From the NCBI GenBank assembly GCA_021292105.1, contig CM037869.1, positions 50,031,234 through 50,095,233 on the forward strand: a stretch of 64,000 nt of DNA. The letters run 5' to 3'. The notes beneath the pieces were generated by a model. It worked only from the letters and a program-made list of their open reading frames with translations. It did no database searches and was not told the DNA's origin. The stretch comes from Anadara kagoshimensis (taxonomy: Eukaryota > Mollusca > Bivalvia > Arcoida > Arcidae). A program made the translations under genes and the position numbers. Shown here in pieces: positions 1-10,750 of this stretch. Position 1 is the first letter of the stretch; each line of letters opens with the position of its first letter.

Positions 1-318
1 ATACTAATCCATGTCCGAATCACAATCCAGAAGCAAAGTAAAAACTTTGGAACTGACAAGTTAGGTTAGACACGTGAACTTCCACCAGGAAAGTGAGACC
101 GGGTGCTCTGGAAGGGTAAGCACCTCCTGTTTAGCTAGCTACATCCGCCACGCGTTTAATCAAAATTATGTGAAAGGAACATGGAACTATGAGACGTCAA
201 ATATATCCAGGGCAATCCTGGACACAGAGACATCAAACTTATCAACAATACTGTGATGACAGCCATAAAACGTTTTGAGGGCCTTGATAAGCCTAGGCTT
301 CTAATATCCCTGAGTACG
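1..318 (-). pseudogene. RT-H retroelement: 3'UTR and RT C-terminus, broken
   Basis: Read on the minus strand, 318 down to about 210 encodes a decayed RT C-terminus (KPRLIKALK, HHSIVDKFDVSVSRIALD, ending FDVS). It is followed by the family 3'UTR with its landmarks: a CACGTG-like box, a run resembling CTTCCCTGGTGGAAG, and TTGCTTCTGGATTGTGATTC near coordinate 20. The same order recurs at 28565-29019 and 38460-39172, which anchors the assignment. The upstream RT domain is missing and the frame is interrupted, so this is a dead 5'-truncated copy. The window starts inside it, so its true 3' end is not seen. Confidence 0.8.
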
Positions 319-367
319 AATTAATGCAGGTTTGGTTGCTGATCAAAGGATTAGTCGGTTAGTTACC

Positions 368-455
368 TAACTTTCCTGGTTGAATTCAAGCGTTTTACTT
401 AAGATATCAGTTTTCAAAGTTTTTACATTGGATTTGATTGTGATTTTAAAATTTT
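368..455 (+). repeat. RT-H 3'UTR fragment, inverted relative to the copy at 1-318
   Basis: The stretch resembles the 3'UTR on the plus strand: TTTCCTGGTTGAATTCAAG, then a CAGTTTTCAAAGTTTTTAC-like run and a GATTTGATTGTGATTTT end. It stands head-on to the minus-strand copy with about 50 bases between. Opposed pairs like this recur in the window. Confidence 0.55.
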
Positions 456-1074
456 TTATGTTTGACTATTAGAGACTGGTATGCAAATTATGCAAATGCG
501 GATTTGTTAAATGTATTTTACAATTTTAGCGATAAAATAGTTTGGAACTAATAAACTTGAAGGAATGTAAACTATTTCTGATTGAAGTTTGATACTGAGT
601 CACGGTGAGAGTCTAAAAATCCAATATGGCGGATAAATTTTTAACTTTGATAAAAGAACACAATATCTTTAATAAATATTTATCATTATCACCAGACCTG
701 TTTCAAATGTATTTTAATTACAAAGTAATCTATATATTGATATCAGTCCTGCTTAATCGTACTGATTCTGCAAGGTCAAACAAAGGACGTATAATAGAGT
801 TTCAGAATAGGACACATGTACAACCATTATTGATGGAGTTTAAGTAAATGTTGACATATCCTGTTGTAATTGATTATGCCGCGAAACTCTTTCAAACGGC
901 ATCGATTCTATTAAGCGGTAATGTTTTATGCGGTTTGAAAATTCGATAAAATTGGGACATTTTTCTCTTTTTAAAAAAAAAATCATTTTGTTTTAAATAT
1001 TGTTTCATTTTTACTCAATTTCAAGCATTTTAAGAATCAATAACGTAGAATAATTTTTGCATAATATAATCCTT
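456..1074. other. AT-rich stretch without recognised feature
   Basis: No gene or repeat recognised. A 73-codon frame at 626-847 begins MADKFLTL, but it has no splice signals and no family resemblance I can name. Confidence 0.5.
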
Positions 1075-1405
1075 TCAAAAAGTATTATGGCCGTAGACAT
1101 ATTGCAAGCCTAGGATTATCAGACCCTCAAAAAGATTTATGGCCGTCACAATATTGTTGATAAGTATGATGGCTCAGTTTCCAACATTATCATGGATATA
1201 TTCGACGTCCCATAGTCTCATGTTTTTTTGTTTTTAAATTTTATTTCATATGCACGTGGCAGGTGTACCTTGCTAAACAAGAGGCGCGTAAGTTGGCGCT
1301 TATCCTTTCTTAGTAACCAGCTTCTCTTTCCTGGTGTAAGTTCACATTTCTGTTTTCAACGCTTTTACTATAGTTTTTGTATTGTGATTTGAACATGGAT
1401 CAGTT
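1075..1405 (+). pseudogene. RT-H remnant: RT C-terminus and 3'UTR
   Basis: Plus-strand text matches the family end: ATATTGCAAGCCTAGG, CCCTCAAAAAGATTTATGG, a segment for HNIVDKYDG, GGATATATTCGACGTC and the stop TAG near 1216. The 3'UTR then follows (GCACGTGGCAGGTGTA, CTTTCCTGGTGTAAGTTCAC, TTTTTGTATTGTGATTTGAA). Frame breaks show it is non-functional. Confidence 0.75.
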
Positions 1406-1441
1406 TGTTTTAATATTTCTTCATGCTTATGTTGTACATAG

Positions 1442-2225
1442 ATGAAACCAATTTTTACACCATATGAAAGACTACATTTGAAGCTATATGTTATAGTTTC
1501 TTCGTTCTTTTATTGTCAACTTATTTTTCGATGTAGCAATATGTCTGGTCCTATTTATGGTGAATTTGTTTCACAATTTATACGCTATGATAGACTATGT
1601 TCCTATGGTGGAAACTTTATACAGATGACCAAGCTAAGGAGAAGTGTAATGTGAACTCAGATATATTGCAAGCTTAAGAGTCATTTGAACAGCAATGACG
1701 ATTTTAACCTCATTTTGACCAGCCGATTACACAGCACTAATGAGGTCATATTCCGACAAATTAATGCTCATTTGCCCTAGAATAGGGAATTTTAAATTTA
1801 AAAAAATACCAAAACCTAAAAGATATTTGAAATGAATCTTCCAAACTGAAATTTAATAATGGTGTATAAATGTTTGTGATATCCCCAGCTGATATTTTTC
1901 GTACAGGTACGTATGTTCTGAATACTTACACGTGCAATTTAATTGGGGATGATATCAAACATTTGTTCAAAAGTTCAGAGTTTAAATTTGAAAATAGGCT
2001 GTAGGGATTTATTTCAAATATTATTTTTGTTTTTGGTAGTATTTCATATTTAAATTATCATTTTCTAGGGCAAAGGTGCAGCATAAAATCCCTGAAATAT
2101 GGTCTCGTAAGAGCTGTTTATACCGTAATTTGGTGGTCACAATCGTCATTGTGGTTCATATGACCCTTAAGCTTAACAAGACCCTTAAAACGTCTTAAAG
2201 ACTTCATGGTATTTTTTATTTATTC
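1442..2225 (+). pseudogene. RT-H RT fragment split by a MITE
   Basis: The frame at 1442-1654 matches the RT thumb-side segment: GPIYGEFVSQFIRYDRLCSY corresponds to the family pattern IPASPAYGVFVSQIIRYGRA. The match continues to GATATATTGCAAGC, is cut by a foldback element at 1678-2166, and resumes at 2167 with GCTTAACAAGACCCTTAAAA, the counterpart of GCTTATCAAGGCCCTCAAAA in intact copies. The downstream C-terminus is lost. Confidence 0.75.
1678..2166. mobile_element. Foldback MITE flanked by TTAA
   Basis: A near-perfect palindrome about 490 bp long. The left end GAGTCATTTGAACAGCAATG and the reverse complement of the right end GGGTCATATGAACCACAATG agree, and pairing continues inward past ATATCCCC to a short loop near 1900-1930. 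It is flanked by TTAA at 1674-1677 and 2167-2170. Its host RT-H sequence is contiguous across the insertion once one TTAA is removed. A TTAA duplication suggests piggyBac-type mobilisation, though the termini are not the classical CCC start. No transposase is present, so it is non-autonomous. Confidence 0.8.
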
Positions 2226-2560
2226 TGTGTAGCTCTGTTATCGGACAAACTTTGTCTGTCTTTGTATTTGATCTTTTGTGTAAACAATGAAAATCAAATT
2301 TGAACTTTGACTTAAATTTTCAGTGCAGATAATCGATAAATCGATAAATGAAAATCTCGATTTACAACCTCATACCATTTGTTTGACAGACTTTGTAGTG
2401 TATAAAAGGATTCGTCTTCAACACTTTAGTATTATTACAAATAGGTTTGTATGACAAACTTTGGTATTACAAACGAATTTGTCAATAAATCTTGTAAGAA
2501 TTACTGTGTACACATAAGAAAAAATGGATTTTTACTGTTGAAATAAATGTCGGAAAGCAA
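2226..2560. other. Non-coding stretch, nothing recognised
   Basis: AT-rich sequence. TATAAAAGG at about 2401 is a TATA-like string, but no gene start follows it that I can support. Confidence 0.4.
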
Positions 2561-2902
2561 AGATTGATTGATTGAATGGGGCTTTACACATCGCAGTCAA
2601 GAATATATCACTCAATTCGAGACGTGGAGTGGCAGAGTTTTACTTCTTACAATTGCAGTGCACTAAGGGCATTATTCAGAAAGGGAATGTCTGTCGTAAC
2701 ACGGGGTATAGGAACTAACTTTAGCTGTTTTCCGAAGGACCCCGTGACTTTCATTTCTAAATGCTGAGTGTTTGGCAAAAAAAAAAAAAAAAAATCAGTA
2801 CACTATCTATTTTCTTGTCTTGGTCATACCCGGCCGGTGTTTTAACCCATAACCTAGCACATACGAAACGAACACTCTACCAACTGAGCCACCGCAGTGG
2901 TC
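2561..2902 (-). mobile_element. tRNA-headed SINE, complete but diverged
   Basis: On the minus strand the head contains a polymerase III A-box-like TGGCTCAGTTGGTAGAG (about 2893-2877) and a B-box-like GGTTATGGGTTAAAAC. A body follows with GAAATGAAAGTCACGGGGTC, then a tail ending with (TCAA)n near 2565. An A run at 2778-2795 interrupts it. The same head-body-tail order is seen at 19983, 23797, 42989, 62695 and 63285. SINEs of this build are known from bivalves. They are transcribed by Pol III and mobilised by LINE enzymes. Confidence 0.75.
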
Positions 2903-3084
2903 ATAAGCAAAGACTAAATTTTATTCGATTGTACACTTGTACACAAAACATTGTTAAGGGAACTTTGCGAAACGTTTCAGGTTCAATGTTATTGATCTTT
3001 TATGATGATATAACGCACGAAAAAGAAAGGCTACAATGATATTGTCAGCAAAATTGGTTCAGAAATAATAAATGCAGGACTTTT

Positions 3085-3121
3085 GTTATTATTATTATTA
3101 TTATTACTATTATTATTATTA
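3085..3121. repeat. (ATT)n microsatellite
   Basis: About twelve ATT triplets with one interruption (ACT). Confidence 0.9.
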
Positions 3122-3231
3122 AAAACAACTTTTTACATAGAAAGTATAAATATAATACTAACATTCAAATAATTAAAATCATCCACTAGCTAGCAACAAA
3201 TAAATATGAAATAATATTTTAAGAATTGTGT

Positions 3232-3310
3232 TAAAAGCACTACGGATGAAGAATTTTAATCCGAAACGACCCTAGAGTGCTGTAAAAGTAAAACTGTTAT
3301 AATATGTAAT
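3232..3310 (+). ncRNA. Decayed hammerhead ribozyme motif (RT-H terminal region)
   Basis: AAAGCACTA is followed by CGGATGA (consensus CTGATGA), a stem II region, CGAAAC at 3262-3267, then GAGTGCTGTAAAA. Stem I (GCACT/AGTGC) is still pairable, but the cleavage triplet GTC is lost and the core has a T-to-G change. The tail AACTGTTATAATATGTA matches the region after the ribozyme at 36770. It is inactive by sequence. Confidence 0.6.
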
Positions 3311-3409
3311 TATGTTGTTCTAGAAAGTATGCAGCCGACATATGGTTTTCCTAAAATGTGCGCAACTATACAATTTATATAATCAAACGTATACATTCTG
3401 TGACTGTGA

Positions 3410-3725
3410 TGAAAAAAATGTTTCAAATTTTAAATTTCAAACATTTTTTTATTTAAGAAAGGTACTTTAATGTTACATAATAATTTTATCCATAAGAATT
3501 CAAATTTTAATTTCATACATTTTTTTATAAGAAAGGTACATTAATGTTACATAATAATTTTATCCATAAGAATTGAAATTTTAAATTTCATTCAATGTTT
3601 TTAAGAAACGTACTTTCATGTTATATAATAATTTTCTCCATAAGAAATCAAATTTTGAATTTTATACAATTTTTTATTTAAGAAAGGTACATTAATGTTA
3701 CATCATAATTTTATCCACCAGAAGT
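3410..3725. repeat. ~75-bp tandem repeat, about four units
   Basis: The unit runs through AAGAAAGGTACATTAATG, TTACATAATAATTTTATCC and ATAAGAATTCAAATTTTAA, with small indels between units. A two-copy repeat of AAAATTAATTTAAAATACAA followed by a T run and TTTTTTTCGG follows at about 3790-3935. Confidence 0.85.
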
Positions 3726-4289
3726 CTCCTTGGGGTGACGCAACTAAGGAAAATAATCATTCCATGGTTGTCCGATCGCCTGTTCAATAACGAAAATTAA
3801 TTAAACATACAAAAAGTTTTTTTTTGTGTATTTTTTTCGGAATTTAAAACGTGATGAAATATTTTGAATATCATTCCATGACGAAAATTAATTTAAAATA
3901 CAAAAAGTGGTTTTTTTGTATTTTTTTCGGCATGCAATGTTCAAGGTGTAACCCAACAAAATTGATTGTTTCTTTTTTGTTTAATTTGAAACAGTTATGC
4001 TCAATATATTACGGGGTTGTTAATTTGTATACGTAAGTCAATACCGCCTACGACACTTTACTAATTAACCTTCGTACACAAAGCTACAGTCAAACCTGCC
4101 TTAAAGTCTAATTCTTGGTTGATTTTCTAAATCGAACGACAAACTGAAAGGATGATTCTTAATGACCGGTCAATGCTGTTTACCTATATATATATACTTC
4201 GCATTAAAATTGTAATTTTAGTAAACACTGCTTCGATCAATATCCACTTAATTTCTTAAAACTACGTATGTACCCAAAATATTCCTAAT

Positions 4290-4650
4290 GAAAGGTCAAG
4301 TGGACAGGTCAATGTTGTCTACGTATACTTAACACGAATAAAAGGTCAAGTGGACAGATCAAAGTCGTTTGCTTATAAAAGGTCAAATGGATAGGTCAAT
4401 GTTGTCTATGCATACTTATCACGAATGAAAGGTAAAATTGACAGGTCAACGTTGTTTGCTTATAAAAGCTCAAGTGGGTGACAGATTAATGTTTTCTACG
4501 TAAACTTTACACGAATAAAATGTCAAGCGGACATGTCAATGTTGTCTACGTATACTTAACACGAATCAAAGGTCAAGTGGACAGGTCAAAGTTGTTTGCT
4601 TATAAAAGGTCAAGTGGACAGGTTAATGTTGTTTGCCTATTTAACACTGA
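4290..4650. repeat. ~55-60-bp minisatellite, six to seven units
   Basis: The unit includes AAAGGTCAAGTGGACAGGTC and AATGTTGTCTACGTATACTT. Units alternate between two forms, one with CTACGTATACTTAACACGAA and one with GTTTGCTTATAAAAGGTCAA. A fragment of the M1 terminus (TACAGTCAAACCTGCCTTAA) lies just upstream, at about 4087. Confidence 0.85.
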
Positions 4651-4779
4651 TATTGTTATTTCCTTCAAAGCTATTTTTATTGATATTCATTGAATTTAGA
4701 ATAAGTATTGATCAGAGAATTACGGTGACTGACGGATTTCAGAAGAATAGTATCATCTATTCATTAGGCCAAGCCAAAT

Positions 4780-5165
4780 TAATTTGTAGTTCGTCGGATC
4801 CGCCTGCCCGCCTGTTAATTCACATATTATACCAGTCTTAATTTTACAGCGCTAGACGTCTGTTTCGGAATACAATTCCTCATAAGTAGTGGTTGAACCA
4901 AAACTTTGAAACCAAAAGTGTTTCCTAAGATGTTGAAAAGAAAGCCCCAAAGGACCAACATATTTTACCAAAATCAAAATTTCAAATTTTAACTAGCAGC
5001 AAATTTAGACAATGGTATATTTTTGACAATAATACAAAATTATTGCCTACTGAGTTTGTGATATCCTCGAATCACCAATAAAAAAACTAACATACCAGTC
5101 TATGTCAAAACCATAATCCAAAGCAAAGACAACATTTTGAAGCTTTGAATTAGGTGAACTAAGAA
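4780..5165 (-). mobile_element. RT-H 3' end: 3'UTR followed by ribozyme-bearing terminal region
   Basis: On the minus strand, 5165 to 5090 gives the RT-H 3'UTR end (CTTTGCTTTGGATTATGG, then GGTATGTTAGTTTTTTTA). It passes directly into the terminal-region body (GGATATCACAAACTCAGTAG, AATTTGCTGCTAGTTAAAAT) and then the hammerhead motif at 4897-4846. This copy shows the ribozyme unit attached downstream of the retroelement rather than being an unrelated repeat. The body matches 20731-21160 and 38180-38425. Confidence 0.7.
4846..4897 (-). ncRNA. Hammerhead ribozyme motif, one core substitution
   Basis: On the minus strand: CCACTA, CTTATGA (one change from CTGATGA), stem II GGAA/TTCC closing a TTGTA loop, then GAAAC, AGAC, GTC and TAGCGCTGTAAAATTAA. 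Stem II is perfect, and the cleavage triplet is kept. The G-to-T change at the third core base should abolish activity (known hammerhead requirements). Confidence 0.7.
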
Positions 5166-5193
5166 ATTAAAAGATGAAAACAACATTTGGATT

Positions 5194-5385
5194 CTAATCG
5201 TTTTCCGCCTGTCCGAAAAAAACCGCATTGCAAGTTTTGCCTATTTTGTGTCCATCGTATAAAATGTTTTGAACAATATCAACTATCCGATGGAGACGAT
5301 GACGTACATTAACCACGACAATGTTTGATGTTTGGATAAGTTCCGCCATCTGAATTCTTAAAAGCGTTTCGCTTGCCAGGTTCAA
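5194..5385 (-). CDS. Unrecognised short open frame
   Basis: A minus-strand frame of about 50 codons from the ATG at 5346 (MAELIQTSNIVVVNVRHRLH...) to a stop at 5194-5196. Its composition is less A+T-biased than the flanks and protein-like. I do not recognise the family and see no splice signals, domain or neighbouring exon. It could be a gene fragment, a transposon piece or chance. Confidence 0.2.
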   Translation of the reverse strand: MNLASETLLRIQMAELIQTSNIVVVNVRHRLHRIVDIVQNILYDGHKIGKTCNAVFFGQAEND

Positions 5386-5469
5386 TTTTTTGCGACTAGT
5401 AAAAAGTATTTTTTCTGTCTAATACATTCAATTTTTATCGTTCGCTCACCTTTATTTTATTCCACGAAA

Positions 5470-5770
5470 AAAAAAAACGAACCAAGAATTAATTTGGTGC
5501 TGCCTTTATGGGTTTATACTAGATTTGTTTGTTTTGAGCCACGGATGTGTGATACATGTAAAAAACATTTTCCAACGAACTAAGAATTAGTTTGGTGTGG
5601 CCTTAATGACGATATACTGGATTTGTTTGATGTGTGATACATTCAAAAACATGTTCCAGCGAACTAAGAATTAATTTAATGCTGCCTTAATGGCTATATA
5701 CTACAATTGTTTGTTTGTGAGCCACTGATGTGTGATAAATTCAAAAACATTTTCCAGCAGGAATTTCTTT
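5470..5770. repeat. ~110-bp tandem repeat, three units
   Basis: Shared blocks are GAACTAAGAATTAATTTGGT, GCTGCCTTAATGG, TATACTAGATTTGTTTG and TGTGTGATACATTCAAAAAC. The units differ by deletions. Confidence 0.85.
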
Positions 5771-5954
5771 TGATTCTATTATAATCGATATTGTAAGTTA
5801 TCTAATTAAAGATTAATGAGGAAACTTAACACCGTATCAGGACTAGGTAGCTATCCTTAGGTCAATGTTTTCATCTGATCTTATAATGGACCAAAGTTCA
5901 TAAAAGGGGAAACAAGAAACATTTCGAGCCGTATTTAAATGTGTCATGGGCCGA

Positions 5955-6915
5955 TTTTGAATTTTTTTTTACTAAAATAATGCAATCAAAATCAGAATTT
6001 TTATGTAAAATAATACATTCAAAAACAGCATTTTGATTTATTAAAATAATGCATTCAAAATCAGCATTTTTATTAAAATAATGTATTCAAAATCAGCATT
6101 TTTATTAACATGATGCATTCAAAATGAGCAAATTGATTTTGATTTTTTTTATTAAAATAATGCATTCAAAATCTGCTTAATTTGAAATGTTATTAACATA
6201 ATGCATTTAAAATTAGCAAGTTGATTTCTTTATTAAAGTAATGCATTCAAAATCAGCATTTTTATTATAATAATGCATTCAAAATCTGCATATTTTGAAT
6301 TTTGATTAAAATAATGCATTTAAAATCAGCTAATTGATTTTGATTTTTTTAAATAATGCATTCAAAATCTGCTGAATTTGACTGAATTTGAATTTTTATT
6401 AAATTAATCCATTCAGAATCTGCTAATTTTGATTTTTTATTACAATATTGCATTCAAAATCAGCAAACTGGTTTATTAAAATCATGCATTCAAAATCAGC
6501 ATTTTTAATAAAATAATGCATTCAAAATCTGCTGAATTTGAATTTTTATAAAAATAATGCATTTAGAATCTGCCAATTTTGAATTTTCATTTAAATAATG
6601 CATTCAAAATTTGCTTATTAAAATATTGCTTTCAAAATCAGCAAATTGTTTTTTTACAATAATGCATTCAAAATCAGCATTTTTAATAAAATAATGCATT
6701 CAAAATCTGCTTAATTTGAACTTTTATTAAAATAATGCATTCAAAATCTGCTGAATTTGAATTTTTATAAAAATAATGCATTCAGAATCTGCCAATGTGG
6801 AATTTTTATTAAAATAATGCATTCAAAATCAGCAAATTGATTTTGAACTTTTAATAAAATAATGCATTCAAAATAAGTACGATTTTGAATGCATTATTTA
6901 AATAAAAATCAGCAC
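5955..6915. repeat. ~40-bp AT-rich minisatellite, about 24 units
   Basis: The core is AAAATAATGCATTCAAAATC followed by variable text (AGCATTTTTATT or TGCTGAATTTGAATTTTTAT). The array ends at about 6900 with an inverted copy (GATTTTGAATGCATTATTTA), giving a terminal hairpin. Confidence 0.9.
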
Positions 6916-7060
6916 ATACAAAATGGATTAAGGGCTTTAAGTTTATATTCTGTATACTTTCAAAATGACTGGATTTTCTCATTTTTTATTTGTTGGCATA
7001 ATTTAACATCAAGAGGTCGTATAGATACAAACGTTGATTTTACGTAATGGCTATGTGCTA

Positions 7061-7140
7061 TACAGTCCAACCTGCATTAAAGACCACCTCTATATAAGGA
7101 CCACCTGCTTATAAAGGCCAGTATTGTATCCTAATTGAGG
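7061..7140 (+). mobile_element. M1 MITE, left half only
   Basis: Starts TACAGTCCAACCTGCATTAA and continues through ACCACCTGCTTATAAAGGCC, then loses homology. The right terminus is missing. Confidence 0.7.
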
Positions 7141-7839
7141 GGGCTCAAAGTTTGAACAGTATAGCATGTACCCTGCTATATGAATATTTCTTATTCCTAA
7201 TGGATCAAAAACAAACATACTAATCCAAAATTTGGGTTTTTTGTTATTTATCATGGATAAAAGAAAGGGTCGCGTTGTTGGTTCAATGCGACCTAATTTA
7301 AAAATTGTATTTGTTTTAGAAATAACTTTCAATTTGTTGTGATTTATGGAAGATAAGCAAGGTTTTCAGCGGCGGCAAGTGGCTATTTCAATAACTTGCA
7401 AATATTTCTTATATTTACGATATTAACCTTTGATATTTCTTCTCAGAATTTGCGCAAGAGCAATTATGCTAGTATAACAATTTACAATGCTGGTTTTCGT
7501 TTGTCATCCATTGGTTGCTAGTTTACTGAAATGTAAACATTATTCTTGTCGATACGATGTCAGCAATTGTAAATATTGACTTATATTCTTATCTTGATTT
7601 CTAAGCCCTTTCTTTATATAGCTTGAAGTATGTTATGTATACTTTGAAGATTGCAAATATATATATGTGATTCAATAAGAAATGGCGGATGAACACACAA
7701 ACGGCAGTACGGACAGACGGAAGGACGGGATATGCAACAACATGTAACACATAAAATGTATTTGCATCCGGGTTTGTTATACTTTCAGTTATTTATTTCT
7801 TTAAAGATTTTTCATTGTAATTTGACATAGATAAAAAAA

Positions 7840-9720
7840 AGTATATCAAGTCATTCAGTACAAAAACTCGTTTTAGTTACACTATCAGTAAATTATTTAA
7901 AATCTGGGCGCTTGTGTCCATGTGCAAAGAAAAAAAAATAAAAACTTAAACAACGTTAACGATATAACGCGTTTACTCAGTTTCTGTGTTGTTTGAGTTT
8001 CTTTGCAAATCAGAGATTAAAATACCCAGTTCGTTGTACATTAAGAGTAATGCTATAACTTAAGTGTGAAAAGTATCAAAGGGCAATAACTCTTAAATAT
8101 GTAAAAAGAGTTCTTGTTCTTGTACACTTGTCCTCATTGAGACCTTCTATCAACAAACTTTCGTGTTTACGCGTCTTATACTTTTTGTGATTTGCTCCGG
8201 GCAAAATTATGACGAAAGGACATACAAAAGTACGAAAAAGGCGCAACATAAAATGGATTGAAATCCTTGTTTCAATGATACTTTTAAGATTTCGTATGAC
8301 CAGAGTGAAAATTTGCTGTTCGACATTGATTCATAAATATGTTACAAGACATTCAGTACAATTATACTATTAACAAATCCGTATGAAGTTTCATCAAACT
8401 ACGGCCGTTTGTGATCATGCGCAATGAAGCATATAAACTCAAACAACAATATAACGCTTTTACTCCGTTTCTGTTTTGTTCGAGTTTCTTCGCAATGCAG
8501 AAATTAAAAAATTTAGTTTATTGCACATTAAAATTAAAACTTTTTCTTATATTGTTATATTGTTTTCCCATTACAATTTTATTTCTACTGATGTATTGAA
8601 TACTGCCATTTATAAAACCTAAAGTACATGTATGAAAAATAACAAAGAACAATAACGCATAACTTATAATTTATGCAAAAGGAAGTTATGGTTTGTACAC
8701 TCTGCACTTGTACTCATCGATATCAATCTACCATTGACTTCTAAGTTTCATGTTGATAGTTCCAATACTTAGGTATTATGCTCCGGACAAAATTTTTAAC
8801 AAAAGGCATTAATTATTCTTGAATATTGCACAACTCATTTAGATCTGTTAGTTTAAACAATATTTATTCAGTGAAAATCATTTCACAAAAATTGAAGATT
8901 ACCAAATATAAGTTGGGATTCTGAAACAAGAATTTAATTCTTACATTAATCAGTCTCTCACAACTGCATATACAATTAATAACATGTGGAACAAAGGTAA
9001 TAGATCTAGATATGTTGACCAACGACGTTTAACGTTGATACATGTACCCCTTATGCTTATATAAATATAAATAATCTGACCAAAATTATAATGAACAAGC
9101 AAATTCAATGAATTAGGATCCCCCGCCAAAAGGTCAAGAACCTTGCCTGGATATTACATTATGAAGGCATTTTTCGATTTTGTGACTGTAATATTTCAAA
9201 CAAAAGCATGAAAAACAGAAGAACAAGCGGACGTACATAAACGGATAAAGTAATCCTGTAATCATCTTGGTTGTTGAACTTTCAATAATTTCTCATTGGT
9301 CGGAAACATGATTTGACATAGATTCATATATGTGTCATGTGCTACCTTTTATTTTTTATTTTGAAAAATAACGCATTCCAATGTAGCACATATCAATTTC
9401 TTTTGAATGTGTTATTTTATAAAAAATCAAAAGTAGTCATTGACATATAAATAACAAATCATTCAGTACAATCACACTATTAACAAATCCGTATGGAGTT
9501 TTATCAAAATAAGGTCGCTTGTGATCATGCGCAAAACCAAAACAACCATATAAGATGTTTTACCCAGTTCTTCTGTTGTTCAAATTTCTTTGTAATGCAG
9601 AAATTAAAAAAAATCCAGTTCATTGGACATTAAGATTAATATCCTTTCTTATTAGTGATGTTTTTCCGTTACAATTTCATTTCTACAGGTGTATTGAATA
9701 CTGTCATTTATTAAGCTTTG
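7840..9720. repeat. Long-period dispersed repeat, three diverged copies
   Basis: Copies at about 7840-8130, 8330-8620 and 9440-9720 share AAATCATTCAGTACAAT, CACTATTAACAAATCCGTAT, TGTGATCATGCGCAA and TTCTGTTGTTCAAATTTCTT. Between them (8060-8240 and 8625-8830) is a second repeat with AAAGGGCAATAACTC, GTACTCATCGATATCAATC and ATGCTCCGGACAAAAT, of a kind widespread in bivalve DNA. No coding capacity is seen. Confidence 0.6.
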
Positions 9721-9949
9721 AATAATCTCTTAGGGGAATTCTTTTATAAATCTTGATGTGTAAATTCATTAATATGGGTCATACTTTGATTTAAACTGTG
9801 AGGTTTTATCCGCCATTGTAACCGTAAAAATCTATATTGAACGCAACATTAAAAGTCAATTAGAAGCCATTTCCTCTTAACGCGTTTATATAAAAAAATG
9901 AAATAAAAAAATCAGTAGCGAGTTTTTTTTTTCAGGATGTAATAAAATT

Positions 9950-10750
9950 TAGATAAGCAAGTTCTTATTAACGTTTAATGGTCCAGAAGCACAATAACAT
10001 TATGTTATTAGTCAGGTACTCTAATATTGTCCCAGTTAGCTGAGCAAAGAATGACATGCTGTGTGGGATTTAAGATACATGTATATCTAGATAAGGAAGT
10101 TCACTCATATTGTCCAATTTAGCTGACTAAAGTATGACAGATTTTTTGGCGACATTTTAGGGATGCAAGATACATGTATAGCTTTAAATTTTAAATAAGA
10201 ATGTTCTTATTATAAGTTTGTGTTCCAGAACCACAATAACATTATATTATTAGTCAGTACTCTCATATTGTCCCAGTCAGCTGACCAAAGCATGACGAGT
10301 TTTGGCGACATTTAGGGATGCCAAATACATGTTTAGCTTTATATTTATTTTTAGATAAAAATGTTCCTATTAATAGTTAATGTTCTAGAATCACAATAAC
10401 ATTATATTATTACTCAGGTACGCTCATATTGTCCAAGTTAGCTGACCAAAGTATGACAAACTTTTTGGCGACATTTTAGGGATGCAAGATATAGCTTTAT
10501 ATTTATTTTTAGATAAGAGAGTTCTTATAACCGTTTAATGGTCCAAAACCACAGTAACGTTGGTTAATATGAACAAGACTCACAATAACATTAAATTATT
10601 AGTCAGTACTCTCATTTTGTCCCAGTCAGCTGACCAAAGTATGACAAACTTTTAGGCGACATTTTAGGGATGAAAGATACATGTATAGGTATATATTTTA
10701 TTTAGATAAGAATTTTCTCATTAATGGTTAATTGGCCAGGACCACAATAA
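9950..10750. repeat. ~140-190-bp tandem repeat, about five units
   Basis: Each unit carries AGATAAGAATGTTCTTATTA, CACAATAACATTATATTATT, AGTCAGTACTCTCATATTG, CCAGTTAGCTGACCAAAG and TTTTAGGGATGCAAGATACA. Length differences come from internal indels. The CAATAACATTATATTATTAG part can form a small hairpin. Confidence 0.85.

Noticed and set aside
626-847. 73-codon frame beginning MADKFLTLIK
   Set aside because: Start context is fair, but there is no donor site, family or balanced composition. Frames of this length are common here by chance.
2576-3039. Frames of 63 and 92 codons
   Set aside because: They fall in a minus-strand SINE and its A run.
5955-6915. Regular short repeats as a possible CRISPR array
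   Set aside because: The intervening text is repetitive too, there are no cas genes, and the setting is eukaryotic. The same holds for the arrays at 24.5, 47.6 and 52.9 kb.
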